Notes: a model not told the origin generated them from the sequence alone. Counted from the first letter of the stretch, positions 1 through 8,584 are shown. The stretch: DNA of 32,591 nt from Archaeoglobi archaeon (GCA_029259415.1 JAPDIW010000050.1:1-32591); one strand, 5' to 3'. A program made the numbers and translations.

Positions 1-2
1 GC

Positions 3-290
3 TACTGGAGGGTTTCTAAGTTCTTCAAAAGGCATATGAAGAGTATTCTTTTGTTTGCCTACAGGAGGCTTGAAGGGATAAGCATTCCCTGGCACAACAA
101 CTGGATGGAGAGGTTAATGGGCGAGATCAGCAAGCGAATGAAGAATAAATGGATGTCCTGGAGTGCTAGAGGGGCCAGAAATCTGCTGAATTTGCTGCTG
201 AGAAGGTATGCTGAAAGGGAGAGGTATGAGTCGTTTATTGGGAAGTTGGTTGGTAAGGGTTATATGGTGGAGGTGAAATTCCAAGTATGA
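3..290 (+). pseudogene. Transposase C-terminal fragment (cut by window edge)
   Basis: The frame is open from the first bases of the window and ends with TGA at 288-290, so only the C-terminal ~95 residues are visible. The stretch W-H-N-N-W-M-E-R-L-M-G-E-I followed by K-R and W-S-A-R-G-A resembles the end of DDE transposases, where an N-x-E pair carries the last catalytic acid and is followed by basic helices. Position in IS debris supports a transposase. I cannot tell whether the full gene is intact outside the window, and I do not assign an IS family. It is unrelated in sequence to the two transposases at 27339-28687. Confidence 0.6.
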
Positions 291-434
291 TGAAACAGGG
301 CCGAAATTTTAAGATTTTGTAATCAAAAGACTATAACTCTCAAGTGAAGATTGCTCCGTGATACACACTGATAGAAAATTCGCCAACTTTGAGAGGATGT
401 TCTAAATTCGAGCCGAGGGAGGGTACTTGGAAAG
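291..434. other. Intergenic stretch, no gene recognised
   Basis: AT-rich sequence between the transposase fragment and the decayed transposase copy. No open frame, RNA gene or clear promoter is seen. It probably contains the terminus of one or both insertion sequences, but I could not pair inverted repeats here. Confidence 0.5.
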
Positions 435-775
435 TTGGATACAAATTCTTGTAGCGTAAAGGCCTCTGTCCATGATTACAGCATCTCCAAACCTGATTGC
501 CCTCTTCCTCTTGAGCATTTCCAGAATTAGAGGATATATCTTGCTTTCGTGAATGTTTGCTAGATATACGTGGAGAACGAGGGCGTTAAAGTTCCGTATT
601 CAATCAGAATCATCATCTTCATTCCTAAAAATCTTCTCTTTCTGAAAGGGTTTGGGTCAAGTGGTATATCAGTCAGATCCAATATTAAAGAGGATGGATT
701 ATTTGGTCTCTTCTTTGAGTTAGAGTTAAGAATTGAGAAAATGAAGTTTACAAATTGGTCTGACTTGATATTAAG
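435..775 (-). pseudogene. Decayed internal piece of the 27647-28687 transposase (IS 'A')
   Basis: The DNA matches 28015-28390 closely, for example the segment around 498-530 with 28062-28095 and the segment around 690-745 with 28310-28365, on the same strand. It is therefore a fragment of the middle of the same DDE transposase, read on the minus strand. It has lost about 45 bp near 635 (full copy 28211-28255) and carries many substitutions. Both transposase ends are missing. Forward-strand open frames across it, such as one at 570-875, are antisense noise. Homology fades at about 435 on the left and 775 on the right; these limits are approximate. Confidence 0.8.
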
Positions 776-842
776 TTGGTTATTGGAACATATAATTTAC
801 ATTAAGTTGCTCATAATAATTACAATTATTTCATTAAAAAAA

Positions 843-850
843 TTTATATT
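843..850 (+). promoter_or_regulatory. TATA-like box for the 872 gene
   Basis: The AT run TTTATATT preceded by an A-rich stretch lies about 25 bp before the ATG at 872. In archaea transcription starts about 25 bp after the TATA centre, so the mRNA would be leaderless or nearly so. This is a position and composition call only. Confidence 0.5.
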
Positions 851-871
851 GTTTAATATCTTTAAGCATTC

Positions 872-2659
872 ATGAAGGCGTACATACTTGCCGCCTTGCT
901 TCTATGCCTAGCAGTTGGCACTGCCAGTGGATATGAAGTTGTAAAAAGCTGTGGTAAAGGATACATCGCAGATTTAGGAAACGGCAAATACCTGATGCAC
1001 CTCGAAGGCACCCCATACGAAATGGGCTACCAGCACGGCTGCCTTGCCGGAGAACAGGTTGAAAGAATGACTAAAGAATTCGTTAAGTCCGTTCTTGAAG
1101 GTTACGACATTCCGGAAGACCTGATTCCGGGCCTTTTGGAGTTGGGAAAGGAGGTTGCAAAGAAGAACGAGAAGTATGTCCCTTCAGAGTTCATTGAGGA
1201 GATGAAAGGTATTGCGGACGGTGCAAGAGATGCTGGTTATGATGTCAGCTACGAAGATGTTTTACTCCTGAATATGGGGTTCGACGTCATACTGAGTATA
1301 GCATATCCAATAGCAACGCCGATTGTCGCGTGGCAGGACAAAGAAGGAATTGCATGTGACGGCTTCGTAGCCATGGACGATGCCACTTCTGACGGGAGAG
1401 TTCTGATGGGAAGGAGCTTCATGTTCAATCCGGAAGTCTTCCATGAGGTTGCTATGCTTATAGAGCAGTATCCTGAAAAGGGGCACAGATTCGTGAGCGT
1501 CTCAGCACCAGGATTCGTGGGAGTGACAGCTGCGATGAGCTCTGCAGGGATCGCCATAGGGATGGACATGGTTCCGGCTATGGATACTAAGCCATTTGTT
1601 TCGGGAACGGGATGCTTGTTAACTGCAAGACAGGTTGTTCAGTACGCGGACGAGCTGAGTGATGCTGTCAACATGGTCAAAAGCTCCAAGAGAGGAGTTC
1701 CATGGCTCTACGTAGTCGGAGATGGACAGGGAAGGGAGAAGGGTGGAGCGGTGCTTGAAGTTTCGGCAGATAAGTTTGCTGTCAGGTACATGGACTACGA
1801 GTATCCTGAATGGGCCATGTCCTACGACTTACCGAGGCAGATTGAGGACAAGGATGACTTAGTTGTTCTGGCGAACCACTACATCGTTCCTGAGATGTAC
1901 TCTACTATAAGCTACGCCGTTAATGACTCGCTATGGAGGTACGAGACTCTCACGAGCCTGATTTTGGAGAACTACGGAAATATTGATGTTGAGAAGGGAA
2001 AGGAGCTTGTAGATTATCTCCATCCACCAAATTACGGGTATTACGGCTATGATGAAAATATACCGGTGGCTGCAACAAGAACGCTGTTCGACTTGACCAA
2101 TCTGGAACTGTGGAGCCTTTACGGAATGTACACCGACCCGTGGGCTCACTGGAAGATTGAAGCTGAAAGCCAAACAGTCGGGCTGGACAAGGCATGGAAA
2201 GACACTGAGGGAGATGTTGCCGGGCCTTCCTGGAAGCCAATAAACTACGGGGCACCGATTATCGACAAGGAAAGAATGTTGGATGCTGAAGAAATGCAGA
2301 AGCTTTCAAGCGCTGATGGAAGCTACATTAGCCAGTGCGTCAAGGCATATGCAGGAAATCCAAAGTATGCCACAATCCATCTAAGGTTTAACGTGCAAAA
2401 TTCTGCAAACATCAGACTTACGGTTGCTGATCAAAACGATGGGCTCGAAATCTACGCGTGGAATTACGATATCAATGACTGGCAGAAAGTTTACGGCAGA
2501 GTTTATCCTTCCGGGTTCACCACAGTGACCCTTTCTCTTGGTGATGAATTCGTAAACAATGGCAAAGTGGACTTGGTCTTGATTTCAGAGGCCAAATGGA
2601 AGTTCGGCATGATTTACGACAAGGCGTGTGTGGCTGTGGATGCTGCGGCGGTAACTTGA
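872..2659 (+). CDS. Secreted C45 / phospholipase B-like Ntn hydrolase
   Basis: This 595-residue protein begins with a signal peptide (hydrophobic residues 3-18, small residues, cleavage near A18-S-G). Residues 40-60 hold Y-L-M-H-L-E-G-T-P-Y-E-M-G-Y-Q-H-G, the entry motif of the C45 acyltransferase/amidohydrolase and phospholipase B-like families. C162 in A-C-D-G-F-V-A sits before D-A-T-S-D-G-R-V-L-M-G-R, the place where these proteins cleave themselves to expose an N-terminal cysteine nucleophile. Residues from about 440 form an extra domain, probably beta-rich. It likely hydrolyses an amide or ester bond outside the membrane; the substrate is unknown. It stands alone, with IS debris upstream and a T-rich tail downstream. 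Family call is good, specific function open. Confidence 0.75.
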   Translation: MKAYILAALLLCLAVGTASGYEVVKSCGKGYIADLGNGKYLMHLEGTPYEMGYQHGCLAGEQVERMTKEFVKSVLEGYDIPEDLIPGLLELGKEVAKKNEKYVPSEFIEEMKGIADGARDAGYDVSYEDVLLLNMGFDVILSIAYPIATPIVAWQDKEGIACDGFVAMDDATSDGRVLMGRSFMFNPEVFHEVAMLIEQYPEKGHRFVSVSAPGFVGVTAAMSSAGIAIGMDMVPAMDTKPFVSGTGCLLTARQVVQYADELSDAVNMVKSSKRGVPWLYVVGDGQGREKGGAVLEVSADKFAVRYMDYEYPEWAMSYDLPRQIEDKDDLVVLANHYIVPEMYSTISYAVNDSLWRYETLTSLILENYGNIDVEKGKELVDYLHPPNYGYYGYDENIPVAATRTLFDLTNLELWSLYGMYTDPWAHWKIEAESQTVGLDKAWKDTEGDVAGPSWKPINYGAPIIDKERMLDAEEMQKLSSADGSYISQCVKAYAGNPKYATIHLRFNVQNSANIRLTVADQNDGLEIYAWNYDINDWQKVYGRVYPSGFTTVTLSLGDEFVNNGKVDLVLISEAKWKFGMIYDKACVAVDAAAVT

Positions 2660-2690
2660 TTTTTAACTATTTTTTTATTTTTCTCTAAAT
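2660..2690 (+). terminator. T-rich probable terminator
   Basis: Directly after the TGA of the hydrolase the sense strand carries several T runs, including seven T at about 2670-2677. Archaeal RNA polymerase stops at oligo-T tracts without needing a hairpin. No stem is visible. Confidence 0.45.
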
Positions 2691-2761
2691 CTTCTTAATG
2701 AAGATGAAGACTTTCGTCAATCCACTGAAAAGCTCATTAACCTCTCCCTCGCTTAAAGACC

Positions 2762-3592
2762 ATGAAAAAATGGATCATCCTAACTTCAACCATAATCTTC
2801 TGGGGACTGGCCTTTACGGCCATAAAGTACTCTGTAAAATACCTTTCACCAATTTCAGTCGCATCCCTAAGATTTGCCATTGCAAATGTCCTGTTTGCTT
2901 TACTCGTCATCAAAGGAAAAAGGATTAGGTGGGATGATCTGTCAAAGGTATTTGCTCTCGGAATCTTTGGTGTTTCCGTTTACCACATCTTCCTCAATCT
3001 CGGAGAGGTTTACATCTCATCAGGAGTAGCGAGCGTTGTAATCGCTCTCGCTCCTATTTTCGTTCTATTTCTTTCTGCAATTTTTCTGAAGGAAAAGATA
3101 ACCTACGGTAAGATTTTCGGAACCATACTTGCTTTTGCCGGAGTTGCTGTAATATCTGACCCATCATACGATAACATTTACGGAATAGCGCTTGTTATGG
3201 TGAGCACAATAGCTGCAGCAATCTACACAACCTTCGGGAAAAGTTTGCTTTCAAAGTATGACCCCGTAACTCTGACCAGCAACGCGATGATTCTCGGCTC
3301 GATTCCACTCTACCCATTTCTTTATGAATCAATTCTTTCCTTGCAGAATGATCCGAATCTTATAGCCTCAATAGTTTTCCTTGGGATATTCTCGACTTTT
3401 CTTGGATATCTCGGCTGGTATTACTTTCTTGAAAAAGAGGAGGCGTCGAGAGCATCGGTATTCCTGCTCACCATCCCAGTAGTGTCTTTGCTTGCAGGCG
3501 GCGTTTTGCTTTCAGAACCCCTAACTATCAAAACCCTTGCCGGTTCCGGGTTGGTGCTTTTGGGAATATACATAGTGCTGAGAAAGAGATAA
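2762..3592 (+). CDS. EamA/DMT-family membrane transporter
   Basis: The 276-residue protein has about ten hydrophobic segments arranged as two EamA repeats, the usual drug/metabolite transporter layout. Family signatures include W-G-L-A-F-T-A-I-K-Y-S near residue 15, the alanine-rich L-R-F-A-I-A-N in the second helix, and in the second half E-A-S-R-A-S-V-F-L-L-T-I-P-V followed by a terminal G-L-V-L-L-G-I-Y. It exports or imports a small metabolite that cannot be named. The ATG at 2762 gives the typical short charged N-terminus (M-K-K-W). Cytoplasmic membrane location. A zinc-ribbon gene follows 23 bp later on the same strand. Confidence 0.88.
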   Translation: MKKWIILTSTIIFWGLAFTAIKYSVKYLSPISVASLRFAIANVLFALLVIKGKRIRWDDLSKVFALGIFGVSVYHIFLNLGEVYISSGVASVVIALAPIFVLFLSAIFLKEKITYGKIFGTILAFAGVAVISDPSYDNIYGIALVMVSTIAAAIYTTFGKSLLSKYDPVTLTSNAMILGSIPLYPFLYESILSLQNDPNLIASIVFLGIFSTFLGYLGWYYFLEKEEASRASVFLLTIPVVSLLAGGVLLSEPLTIKTLAGSGLVLLGIYIVLRKR

Positions 3593-3615
3593 ATCCAGTC
3601 GTGAGAAATAGCAGT

Positions 3616-3789
3616 ATGACCAAGCTTGAGAATATCTACTGCGCGAGGTGCGGTTCAGAGTTTGACCTCAATGTGAGGAGAACAACGAGCTACTCAGGCC
3701 CGCTCCACATCCCAAACCTCTACTGTCCCTTCTGCGGTTCGAGAAGGTTGATGAAGAAAAAAGGGATTTTCTTCAACTCATCCCCTTAG
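3616..3789 (+). CDS. Small zinc-ribbon protein
   Basis: A 57-residue protein with two C-x2-C knuckles (Y-C-A-R-C-G and Y-C-P-F-C-G) about 30 residues apart, the pattern of a single zinc ribbon. The frame can be read from a GTG at 3601, but the ATG at 3616 puts the first knuckle near the N-terminus as usual and is preferred. Function unknown; such proteins bind nucleic acid or serve as subunits. Its last 17 bp overlap the end of the convergent moaB gene. It may be co-transcribed with the transporter upstream. Confidence 0.65.
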   Translation: MTKLENIYCARCGSEFDLNVRRTTSYSGPLHIPNLYCPFCGSRRLMKKKGIFFNSSP

Positions 3790-4276
3790 CGTGACTTAAA
3801 ATGTGCTTCAACGAGCCTTTGATGATCTCAATCCCTAGCCTGACAGCCTTGCTCGAACCAGGAAGGCAGAAGATGACTTTATCTTCCACAATACCTGCGG
3901 TTGCCCTTGAGAGGATTGCAGAGTATCCAACTTCCTGATAGCTCAGCATTCTGAAAATCTCCCCGAAACCATCAATTTTTTTCGTAAAAAGCGGCTCCAC
4001 AGCCTCAACTGTAACGTCTTTCGGATTTAACCCAGTGCCACCAGTAATCATGCAAACGTCAGCCTCTTCAAGAGCCTCAAAGACAGCCTTTCTTATCAGC
4101 ATAACGTCGTCAGGAACGAGGAAGTAGTATGAAGCATCAAAGCTTTCCACAAGCAGCTTCCCGGAAACATCGTCTTCAGGAATTTTCTCCACGCCTTTAA
4201 CACCACCATACTTCTCGTATCTGCTTGTGGAGACAGTTATTACAGCAACCTTGTAATCCACATCTTTTTCGTGCAT
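3773..4276 (-). CDS. moaB: Molybdopterin adenylyltransferase-type MoaB/MogA protein
   Basis: The protein of 167 residues adenylylates molybdopterin ahead of metal insertion; in Archaeoglobus the cofactor would normally carry tungsten or molybdenum. The MoCF-binding fold is marked by A-V-I-T-V-S-T-S-R near residue 11, the M-I-T-G-G-T-G-L loop (about 77-83), and the C-terminal I-F-C-L-P-G-S-S-K-A-V motif. I take the ATG at 4276, which shares its A with the TGA of fen1 (TGATG, coupled translation); a GTG at 4285 would add three residues. It is the second gene of a fen1-moaB unit. The family is sure; MoaB versus MogA naming is conventional. Confidence 0.88.
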   Translation of the reverse strand: MHEKDVDYKVAVITVSTSRYEKYGGVKGVEKIPEDDVSGKLLVESFDASYYFLVPDDVMLIRKAVFEALEEADVCMITGGTGLNPKDVTVEAVEPLFTKKIDGFGEIFRMLSYQEVGYSAILSRATAGIVEDKVIFCLPGSSKAVRLGIEIIKGSLKHILSHAKGMS

Positions 4277-5286
4277 CAGAACCACCTTTCAAGAGTTGCC
4301 TGAGTTGACTTCAACGCCTTCAGCTTTTCCAGAGCTTTTTCAACCCTCTCCCTGCTGAAGTCGTGCTCCTCACAGAGGAACTCAATAGCTTTCTCAAAAT
4401 CGGGCTCCCTGAACTCGATTTTGTAGTCATCGGTAACGGGTGGGTTGAGGAAGAAGTTCCTTATCTCCTCAACGTATGGTATGCTCACCTTCAGTGCTTT
4501 GATCGCTCTGAAAATGTCTCCGTAAGTCCTGATGTGGTTCAAAGCCTTCTTCACACCGATACCTTTCACACCCTCGTTGTAGTCCGTGCCAACGAGAATT
4601 GCTATATCCACAAGCTGCTCCCTCGTCAAACCGAGTCTTCTGAGATTTTCTTCAAGAACTATTACCTCAGGCTTCACGTCAACATACACATTTTTGCCGG
4701 GTAGCTTTCTCTTTCCAGTTATGGCAAGATTTCTTGCCAGCCTTGGACTTCCAAAAAGGAGAGAGTCGTAATCCTGACTTCCAGTGAACTCCACATCGCC
4801 TTTTGCTGCCATGTACGCTGCCTGAGCCTCTCCCTCTGAGGGTGCATCGAGATATGGGATGCCCATGTAGCTCAAAAGCGTCTTTGCTGATTCCACAATA
4901 TACTCGTCAACCCTTCCTGCAGCCTGTGCGTACTTCTTCGCATCCCTGTCTCCCGCCTGCAACGCTGCAATCCACATCTCCTCTGCCTCAGCTCTCCTTT
5001 TCTTCCTCTCCTCAATTTCGGCTTTCTTGAAATCCGGAGGTTCTCCATCAAACACGAATACCGGCCTTATTCCAATCTCAACCATGTTTGAAACCCTGTA
5101 TAGGATTCCAGAAAGGTGAGATGTAATCCTGCCCTGCGAGTCCTTTAATGGTGTACCGTCAGGCTGCCTTATAATTGAGATGAACTGGTAAAGCGTGTTA
5201 AACGCATCGACCGCAATCTTCTTTCCGGAAAAGTACTCAAGTTCGACCTCTTCCCTCTCAAAGAGGTCGCCAATATCCGCACCCAT
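4276..5286 (-). CDS. fen: Flap endonuclease 1
   Basis: This 336-residue structure-specific nuclease removes 5' flaps during Okazaki-fragment maturation and base-excision repair. The catalytic acids of the family are all visible: D27 (I-A-V-D-A-F-N), the D in V-F-D-G-E-P-P, the acids of [14 protein letters not shown] and V-G-T-D-Y-N-E-G. The C-terminus Q-A-T-L-E-R-W-F is a PCNA-interacting (PIP) box. From memory the sequence differs from A. fulgidus FEN-1 at scattered positions, so this is a close relative, not the type strain. A helix-hairpin-helix follows [10 protein letters not shown]. It is divergent from IPCT-DIPPS and overlaps moaB. Confidence 0.97.
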   Translation of the reverse strand: MGADIGDLFEREEVELEYFSGKKIAVDAFNTLYQFISIIRQPDGTPLKDSQGRITSHLSGILYRVSNMVEIGIRPVFVFDGEPPDFKKAEIEERKKRRAEAEEMWIAALQAGDRDAKKYAQAAGRVDEYIVESAKTLLSYMGIPYLDAPSEGEAQAAYMAAKGDVEFTGSQDYDSLLFGSPRLARNLAITGKRKLPGKNVYVDVKPEVIVLEENLRRLGLTREQLVDIAILVGTDYNEGVKGIGVKKALNHIRTYGDIFRAIKALKVSIPYVEEIRNFFLNPPVTDDYKIEFREPDFEKAIEFLCEEHDFSRERVEKALEKLKALKSTQATLERWF

Positions 5287-5306
5287 GATAAATCTTGATA
5301 AGAATG

Positions 5307-5316
5307 CTTAAAAATC
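5307..5316. promoter_or_regulatory. Shared TATA-like box between fen1 and IPCT-DIPPS
   Basis: The only AT-rich box in the 50 bp between the two divergent start codons. Its centre is about 26 bp from the fen1 ATG (5286) and 25 bp from the ATG at 5337, so it fits as the TATA element for both directions, each giving a leaderless transcript. Computed from positions only. Confidence 0.45.
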
Positions 5317-5336
5317 TTTACTGAGAGATGAAATTG

Positions 5337-6599
5337 ATGAAGGCGGTTATACTTGCCGCTGGATTGGGCACGAGGCTTGGCGGAGTTCCAAAACCCCTTC
5401 TGAAAGTTGGTGGGTGTGAGATAATTCTGAGGACGATGAAGCTCCTTTCCCCACACGTTTCCGAGTTCGTTATCGTGGCAAGCCGTTATGCTGACCAGCT
5501 TGACAACTTCCTTAAGGACAAGGGCTTCAAGTACAGAATAGTCAAACACAACCACCCTGAGAGAGGAAACGGCTACTCTCTGCTTGTGGCCAAGGATTAT
5601 GTAAAAGGAAAGTTCATTCTGACGATGGGCGACCATGTCTACAGCGAGAACTTCGTTGAAAGGGCGGTGAGAGGGGAGGGAGTTATAGCAGACAGAGAGC
5701 CAAAATACGTAGATTTGGATGAGGCCACCAAGATAAAAGTTGCTGACGGCAGAGTTGAGGATATAGGCAAAAATCTGAAAGAGTTTGACTGCGTCGACAC
5801 CGGTTTCTTCGTTCTCGATGACACAATATTTGACTACGCTGAAAAGCTCAAAGACAGGGAGGAGATAGCGCTGAGTGAAATCGTAAAACTGGCCAGATTG
5901 CCGGTGACTTACGTTGATGGGGAATTCTGGATGGATGTTGACACGAAAGAAGATGCCAGGAGAGCAAACAAGGCTTTGGTTTTCACCGCTGTCAAAGGGT
6001 CGGGAGATGGATTCATCTCAAGAAACCTGAACAGGAAAATCTCCACAAGAATCTCAGCAGCTGTTGTCAACAGAGTTAGTCCGAGCCATATGACGTTAAT
6101 GTCCTTTCTCGTTGGCGTTTTTGCAGCACTCATTAATTTGTTTTCTATCCCACTTGCAGGATTAGTGTATCAGCTCTCCTCAATCCTCGACGGCTGTGAT
6201 GGGGAGATAGCGAGAGCATCGCTGAACACCTCAAAGAAGGGCGGTTATGTCGACTCGATTCTGGACAGATTTGTTGACTTTCTGTTTCTCGCGGTAATAG
6301 CTCTTCTTTACCCGAATACAGCAATCATTGCTATTTTTGCCGTTTTCGGAAGTGTTATGGTCAGCTACACCTCTGAGAAGTACAAGGCGGAGTTCGGGGA
6401 GAGCATATTTGGCAAGTTTCGCATATTAAACTACATACCCGGGAAGAGGGACGAGAGAATTTTTCTGATAATGGTCTTCTGCCTGCTCTCTGCAATAAGC
6501 ACGGAATGGCTGTACTGGATGTTTGCAGTAATTGCTGCTATTAGTCTTTTCAGGGTGATGGCGACTCTATTTGCCGTTATTCTGTCAAACAAAGGTTGA
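5337..6599 (+). CDS. Bifunctional inositol-1-P cytidylyltransferase / di-inositol-phosphate-phosphate synthase
   Basis: A two-domain fusion of 420 residues. The N-terminal half is a nucleotidyltransferase (L-A-A-G-L-G-T-R-L-G-G-V-P-K-P-L-L) making CDP-inositol from CTP and inositol-1-phosphate. The C-terminal half is a membrane CDP-alcohol phosphatidyltransferase with D-G-C-D-G-E-I-A-R, then G-G-Y-V-D-S-I-L-D-R-F-V-D, the metal-binding D-G-x2-A-R...G-x3-D-x3-D signature, and several hydrophobic helices. It joins CDP-inositol to a second inositol-1-phosphate, the key step to di-myo-inositol phosphate, a solute of hyperthermophiles under heat stress. I prefer the ATG at 5337 over 5328 because it lies 25 bp from the TATA box and starts the Rossmann-like strand directly. 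A phosphatase for the last step is not in the window. Confidence 0.93.
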   Translation: MKAVILAAGLGTRLGGVPKPLLKVGGCEIILRTMKLLSPHVSEFVIVASRYADQLDNFLKDKGFKYRIVKHNHPERGNGYSLLVAKDYVKGKFILTMGDHVYSENFVERAVRGEGVIADREPKYVDLDEATKIKVADGRVEDIGKNLKEFDCVDTGFFVLDDTIFDYAEKLKDREEIALSEIVKLARLPVTYVDGEFWMDVDTKEDARRANKALVFTAVKGSGDGFISRNLNRKISTRISAAVVNRVSPSHMTLMSFLVGVFAALINLFSIPLAGLVYQLSSILDGCDGEIARASLNTSKKGGYVDSILDRFVDFLFLAVIALLYPNTAIIAIFAVFGSVMVSYTSEKYKAEFGESIFGKFRILNYIPGKRDERIFLIMVFCLLSAISTEWLYWMFAVIAAISLFRVMATLFAVILSNKG

Positions 6600-6716
6600 A
6601 GTACAAAACTACATCCAAACTGCCAGGAATCAAAGTTAAAAATGTTATCCAACTTGAAGCAATGAAAACTTTTTGCAACTGTTTGTAGAAATTTAACAAG
6701 CTATTATGCAGAATAC

Positions 6717-6726
6717 TTTTTTAATT
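6717..6726 (+). promoter_or_regulatory. TATA-like box for ccmE-ccmF
   Basis: An A/T block centred about 24 bp before the ccmE ATG, in an otherwise featureless 146-bp gap. It implies a nearly leaderless ccmEF transcript. Confidence 0.45.
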
Positions 6727-6745
6727 CATAATCCCACCCCCATAC

Positions 6746-7075
6746 ATGGTAGAGAAAAAGTTCAGCATCATAGCACTCATCGTTTTCACAGGATTGGCGA
6801 TTATTGCTCTATATCATAACATCTCTCCCTATCTGACACCCTCTGAACTGATTGGTAAAGACGAGGCCGAAAACGTTCAGGTTGTCGGGAAAATTGTTTC
6901 AGTTAATGGCAACACATTCCAGCTATCCGATGGCGAGACCAGCATAACAGTCATTTACAATGGCTCTATCCAACAATACGACACGGAAGTTGTTGTAGTG
7001 GGCAACTGGGACGGAAAAGTATTGCAGGCCACAGAAGTGTTACAGAAGTGCCATACAGAATACAAGGGTGGTTAG
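6746..7075 (+). CDS. ccmE: Cytochrome c maturation haem chaperone CcmE, cysteine type
   Basis: A 109-residue protein with one N-terminal membrane anchor (residues 7-24) and a small OB-like beta domain exposed outside the membrane. CcmE holds haem covalently and passes it to CcmF. Bacterial CcmE binds haem through a histidine in H-x3-Y; here the site near the C-terminus reads K-C-H-T-E-Y, so C102 and Y106 form the C-x3-Y version known from archaea and some Desulfovibrio. It is shorter than bacterial CcmE (about 160 residues). Its TAG is followed with no gap by the start of ccmF, so the two form one unit. Confidence 0.85.
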   Translation: MVEKKFSIIALIVFTGLAIIALYHNISPYLTPSELIGKDEAENVQVVGKIVSVNGNTFQLSDGETSITVIYNGSIQQYDTEVVVVGNWDGKVLQATEVLQKCHTEYKGG

Positions 7076-8584
7076 TTGGAACCGGGATTTCTGCTCTTAG
7101 TCGCTTCTCTGATAACTTCTTTCTCAGCTTTTGCGCTTTTTGTTGCGAAAAAGTGGGAGTTGGGTGAGATTTTCCTTTACATTTCAACCTCTACCGCATT
7201 TGCCGCTCTCTTACTGCTAATAAACTACTTCGTAACCGATACATTTTCGATATGGTACGTTTATGCAAACTCGAATGTCGAGATGCCACTCATTTACAAA
7301 ATAAGTGCAGTATGGGCTGGAAAAGAGGGGACTCTCCTTCTATGGGTTGTGTTCAATCTGCTGGTGACATCTTTCTATATAAACTGGGGAAAGAAAGGCG
7401 AGAAGAAGGCGAAGGTGGCTGCAATAATGACCCTCTTCACGACATACCTTACTGTCAACATCCTGCTGTTCTCTAACCCCTTTGTAGTTCTGCCTTACAC
7501 ACCTCCTAACGGAGCAGGGCTAAACCCACTGCTGAGAACTGTAGAGATGGTCTTTCACCCTCCAGTGGTCTTTCTTGCTTACTCCCTCTCTGCACTGCTC
7601 TTTTCCATAACACTTGCAAATTCTGACGGTGAAAGAACAGTTGCACGGCTTACCTGGATTTTTCTAACTCTGGGTATAGTAATCGGAAGCTGGTGGGCAT
7701 ACAGAACCCTCAACTGGGGTGGATTCTGGGGGTGGGATCCTGTAGAGAACGCATCACTCCTCCCGTGGCTAACTCTGACAGCATACTTCCACCTCACGAG
7801 GGGAAGAGAGTACTTTGTCTATCTGAGTTTCTCACTTGTCCTTTTTGCAACCCTTGTTACCAGAAGTGGTATTATAAGCTCTGTTCACAGTTTTGGTGGA
7901 GAAGCAAGTGATTACAGCTACATCGTTCCAATTTTGCTTTCGCTAGCACCATTGATTTCAAAAATAAGAAATTTGTCCGTTTCGAGTCTATGCAACCAAA
8001 ACTTGCCCGTCATCTTTTTGTCGGCAGCAGTCGTTGTTTTTCTAGGCACAGTGGCTGGCGTCTCCGTGACAGTTGAGAAAGAGTATTACCTGATCACATT
8101 CCTGCCAGTCTTTGCCTTAATCACATTTCTCATAGCGTTGAATATAAGGAGAATCTCCATGCCCACCACACTGCTCCATGTTGGTGTCATTCTGCTTTTC
8201 ATAGGAGCGACTTCTGTGTGGCTCTTTGAGGATGCCGAGACCATTGCAGTAACCAAAAACTCGACAGGGGACTTCTCACTTCTCGATTTGAGGATCAGTG
8301 AGGATGCAGAAAAATATATACTAACAGCATTTATCCAAACTCCTGATGGACTAATATCACCAGAAGTATATGCATACAAGGTTGCTGGCAATCAGAGAGT
8401 TTCGTCGGTTGAGATAATTCCAGCCCTTTTATGGGATAACTATTACTCAATAAAAGACCTAGATTGGGAAAAAGGTACTATAACACTTGAATACTACCGT
8501 GTTCCCCTCATAAACGCCGTGTGGATTGGTTCAACCCTTATGGTCTTGGGTGTTTTGTTCAGATTCTCAGGTAAAAGTTTTTAA
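7076..8584 (+). CDS. ccmF: Cytochrome c haem lyase CcmF
   Basis: A polytopic membrane protein of 502 residues with a TTG start placed immediately after the ccmE stop. It carries the haem-handling WWD domain at about residues 213-232 (N-W-G-G-F-W-G-W-D-P-V-E-N, then L-P-W), with a preceding conserved P-P-N-G-x-G-L-N-P-L-L region and histidines in hydrophobic segments. It takes haem from CcmE and attaches it to C-x2-C-H cytochromes. It is shorter than the bacterial protein (about 650) and has a soluble C-terminal loop domain before the last helix. CcmA, B and C are not in the window and should be elsewhere. Substrates would be multihaem cytochromes. Confidence 0.92.
   Translation: MEPGFLLLVASLITSFSAFALFVAKKWELGEIFLYISTSTAFAALLLLINYFVTDTFSIWYVYANSNVEMPLIYKISAVWAGKEGTLLLWVVFNLLVTSFYINWGKKGEKKAKVAAIMTLFTTYLTVNILLFSNPFVVLPYTPPNGAGLNPLLRTVEMVFHPPVVFLAYSLSALLFSITLANSDGERTVARLTWIFLTLGIVIGSWWAYRTLNWGGFWGWDPVENASLLPWLTLTAYFHLTRGREYFVYLSFSLVLFATLVTRSGIISSVHSFGGEASDYSYIVPILLSLAPLISKIRNLSVSSLCNQNLPVIFLSAAVVVFLGTVAGVSVTVEKEYYLITFLPVFALITFLIALNIRRISMPTTLLHVGVILLFIGATSVWLFEDAETIAVTKNSTGDFSLLDLRISEDAEKYILTAFIQTPDGLISPEVYAYKVAGNQRVSSVEIIPALLWDNYYSIKDLDWEKGTITLEYYRVPLINAVWIGSTLMVLGVLFRFSGKSF

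Noticed and set aside
286-372. C/D box RNA (ATGATGA then CTGA)
   Set aside because: The boxes are too far apart, with no D' box or terminal stem, and they sit in IS debris.
570-875. Forward open frame of 101 codons before the hydrolase
   Set aside because: It is antisense to a decayed transposase, as the match to 28140-28390 shows.
2698-2928. 76-codon frame before the DMT transporter
   Set aside because: It is a shadow in another frame; the transporter frame has the membrane pattern of a known family.
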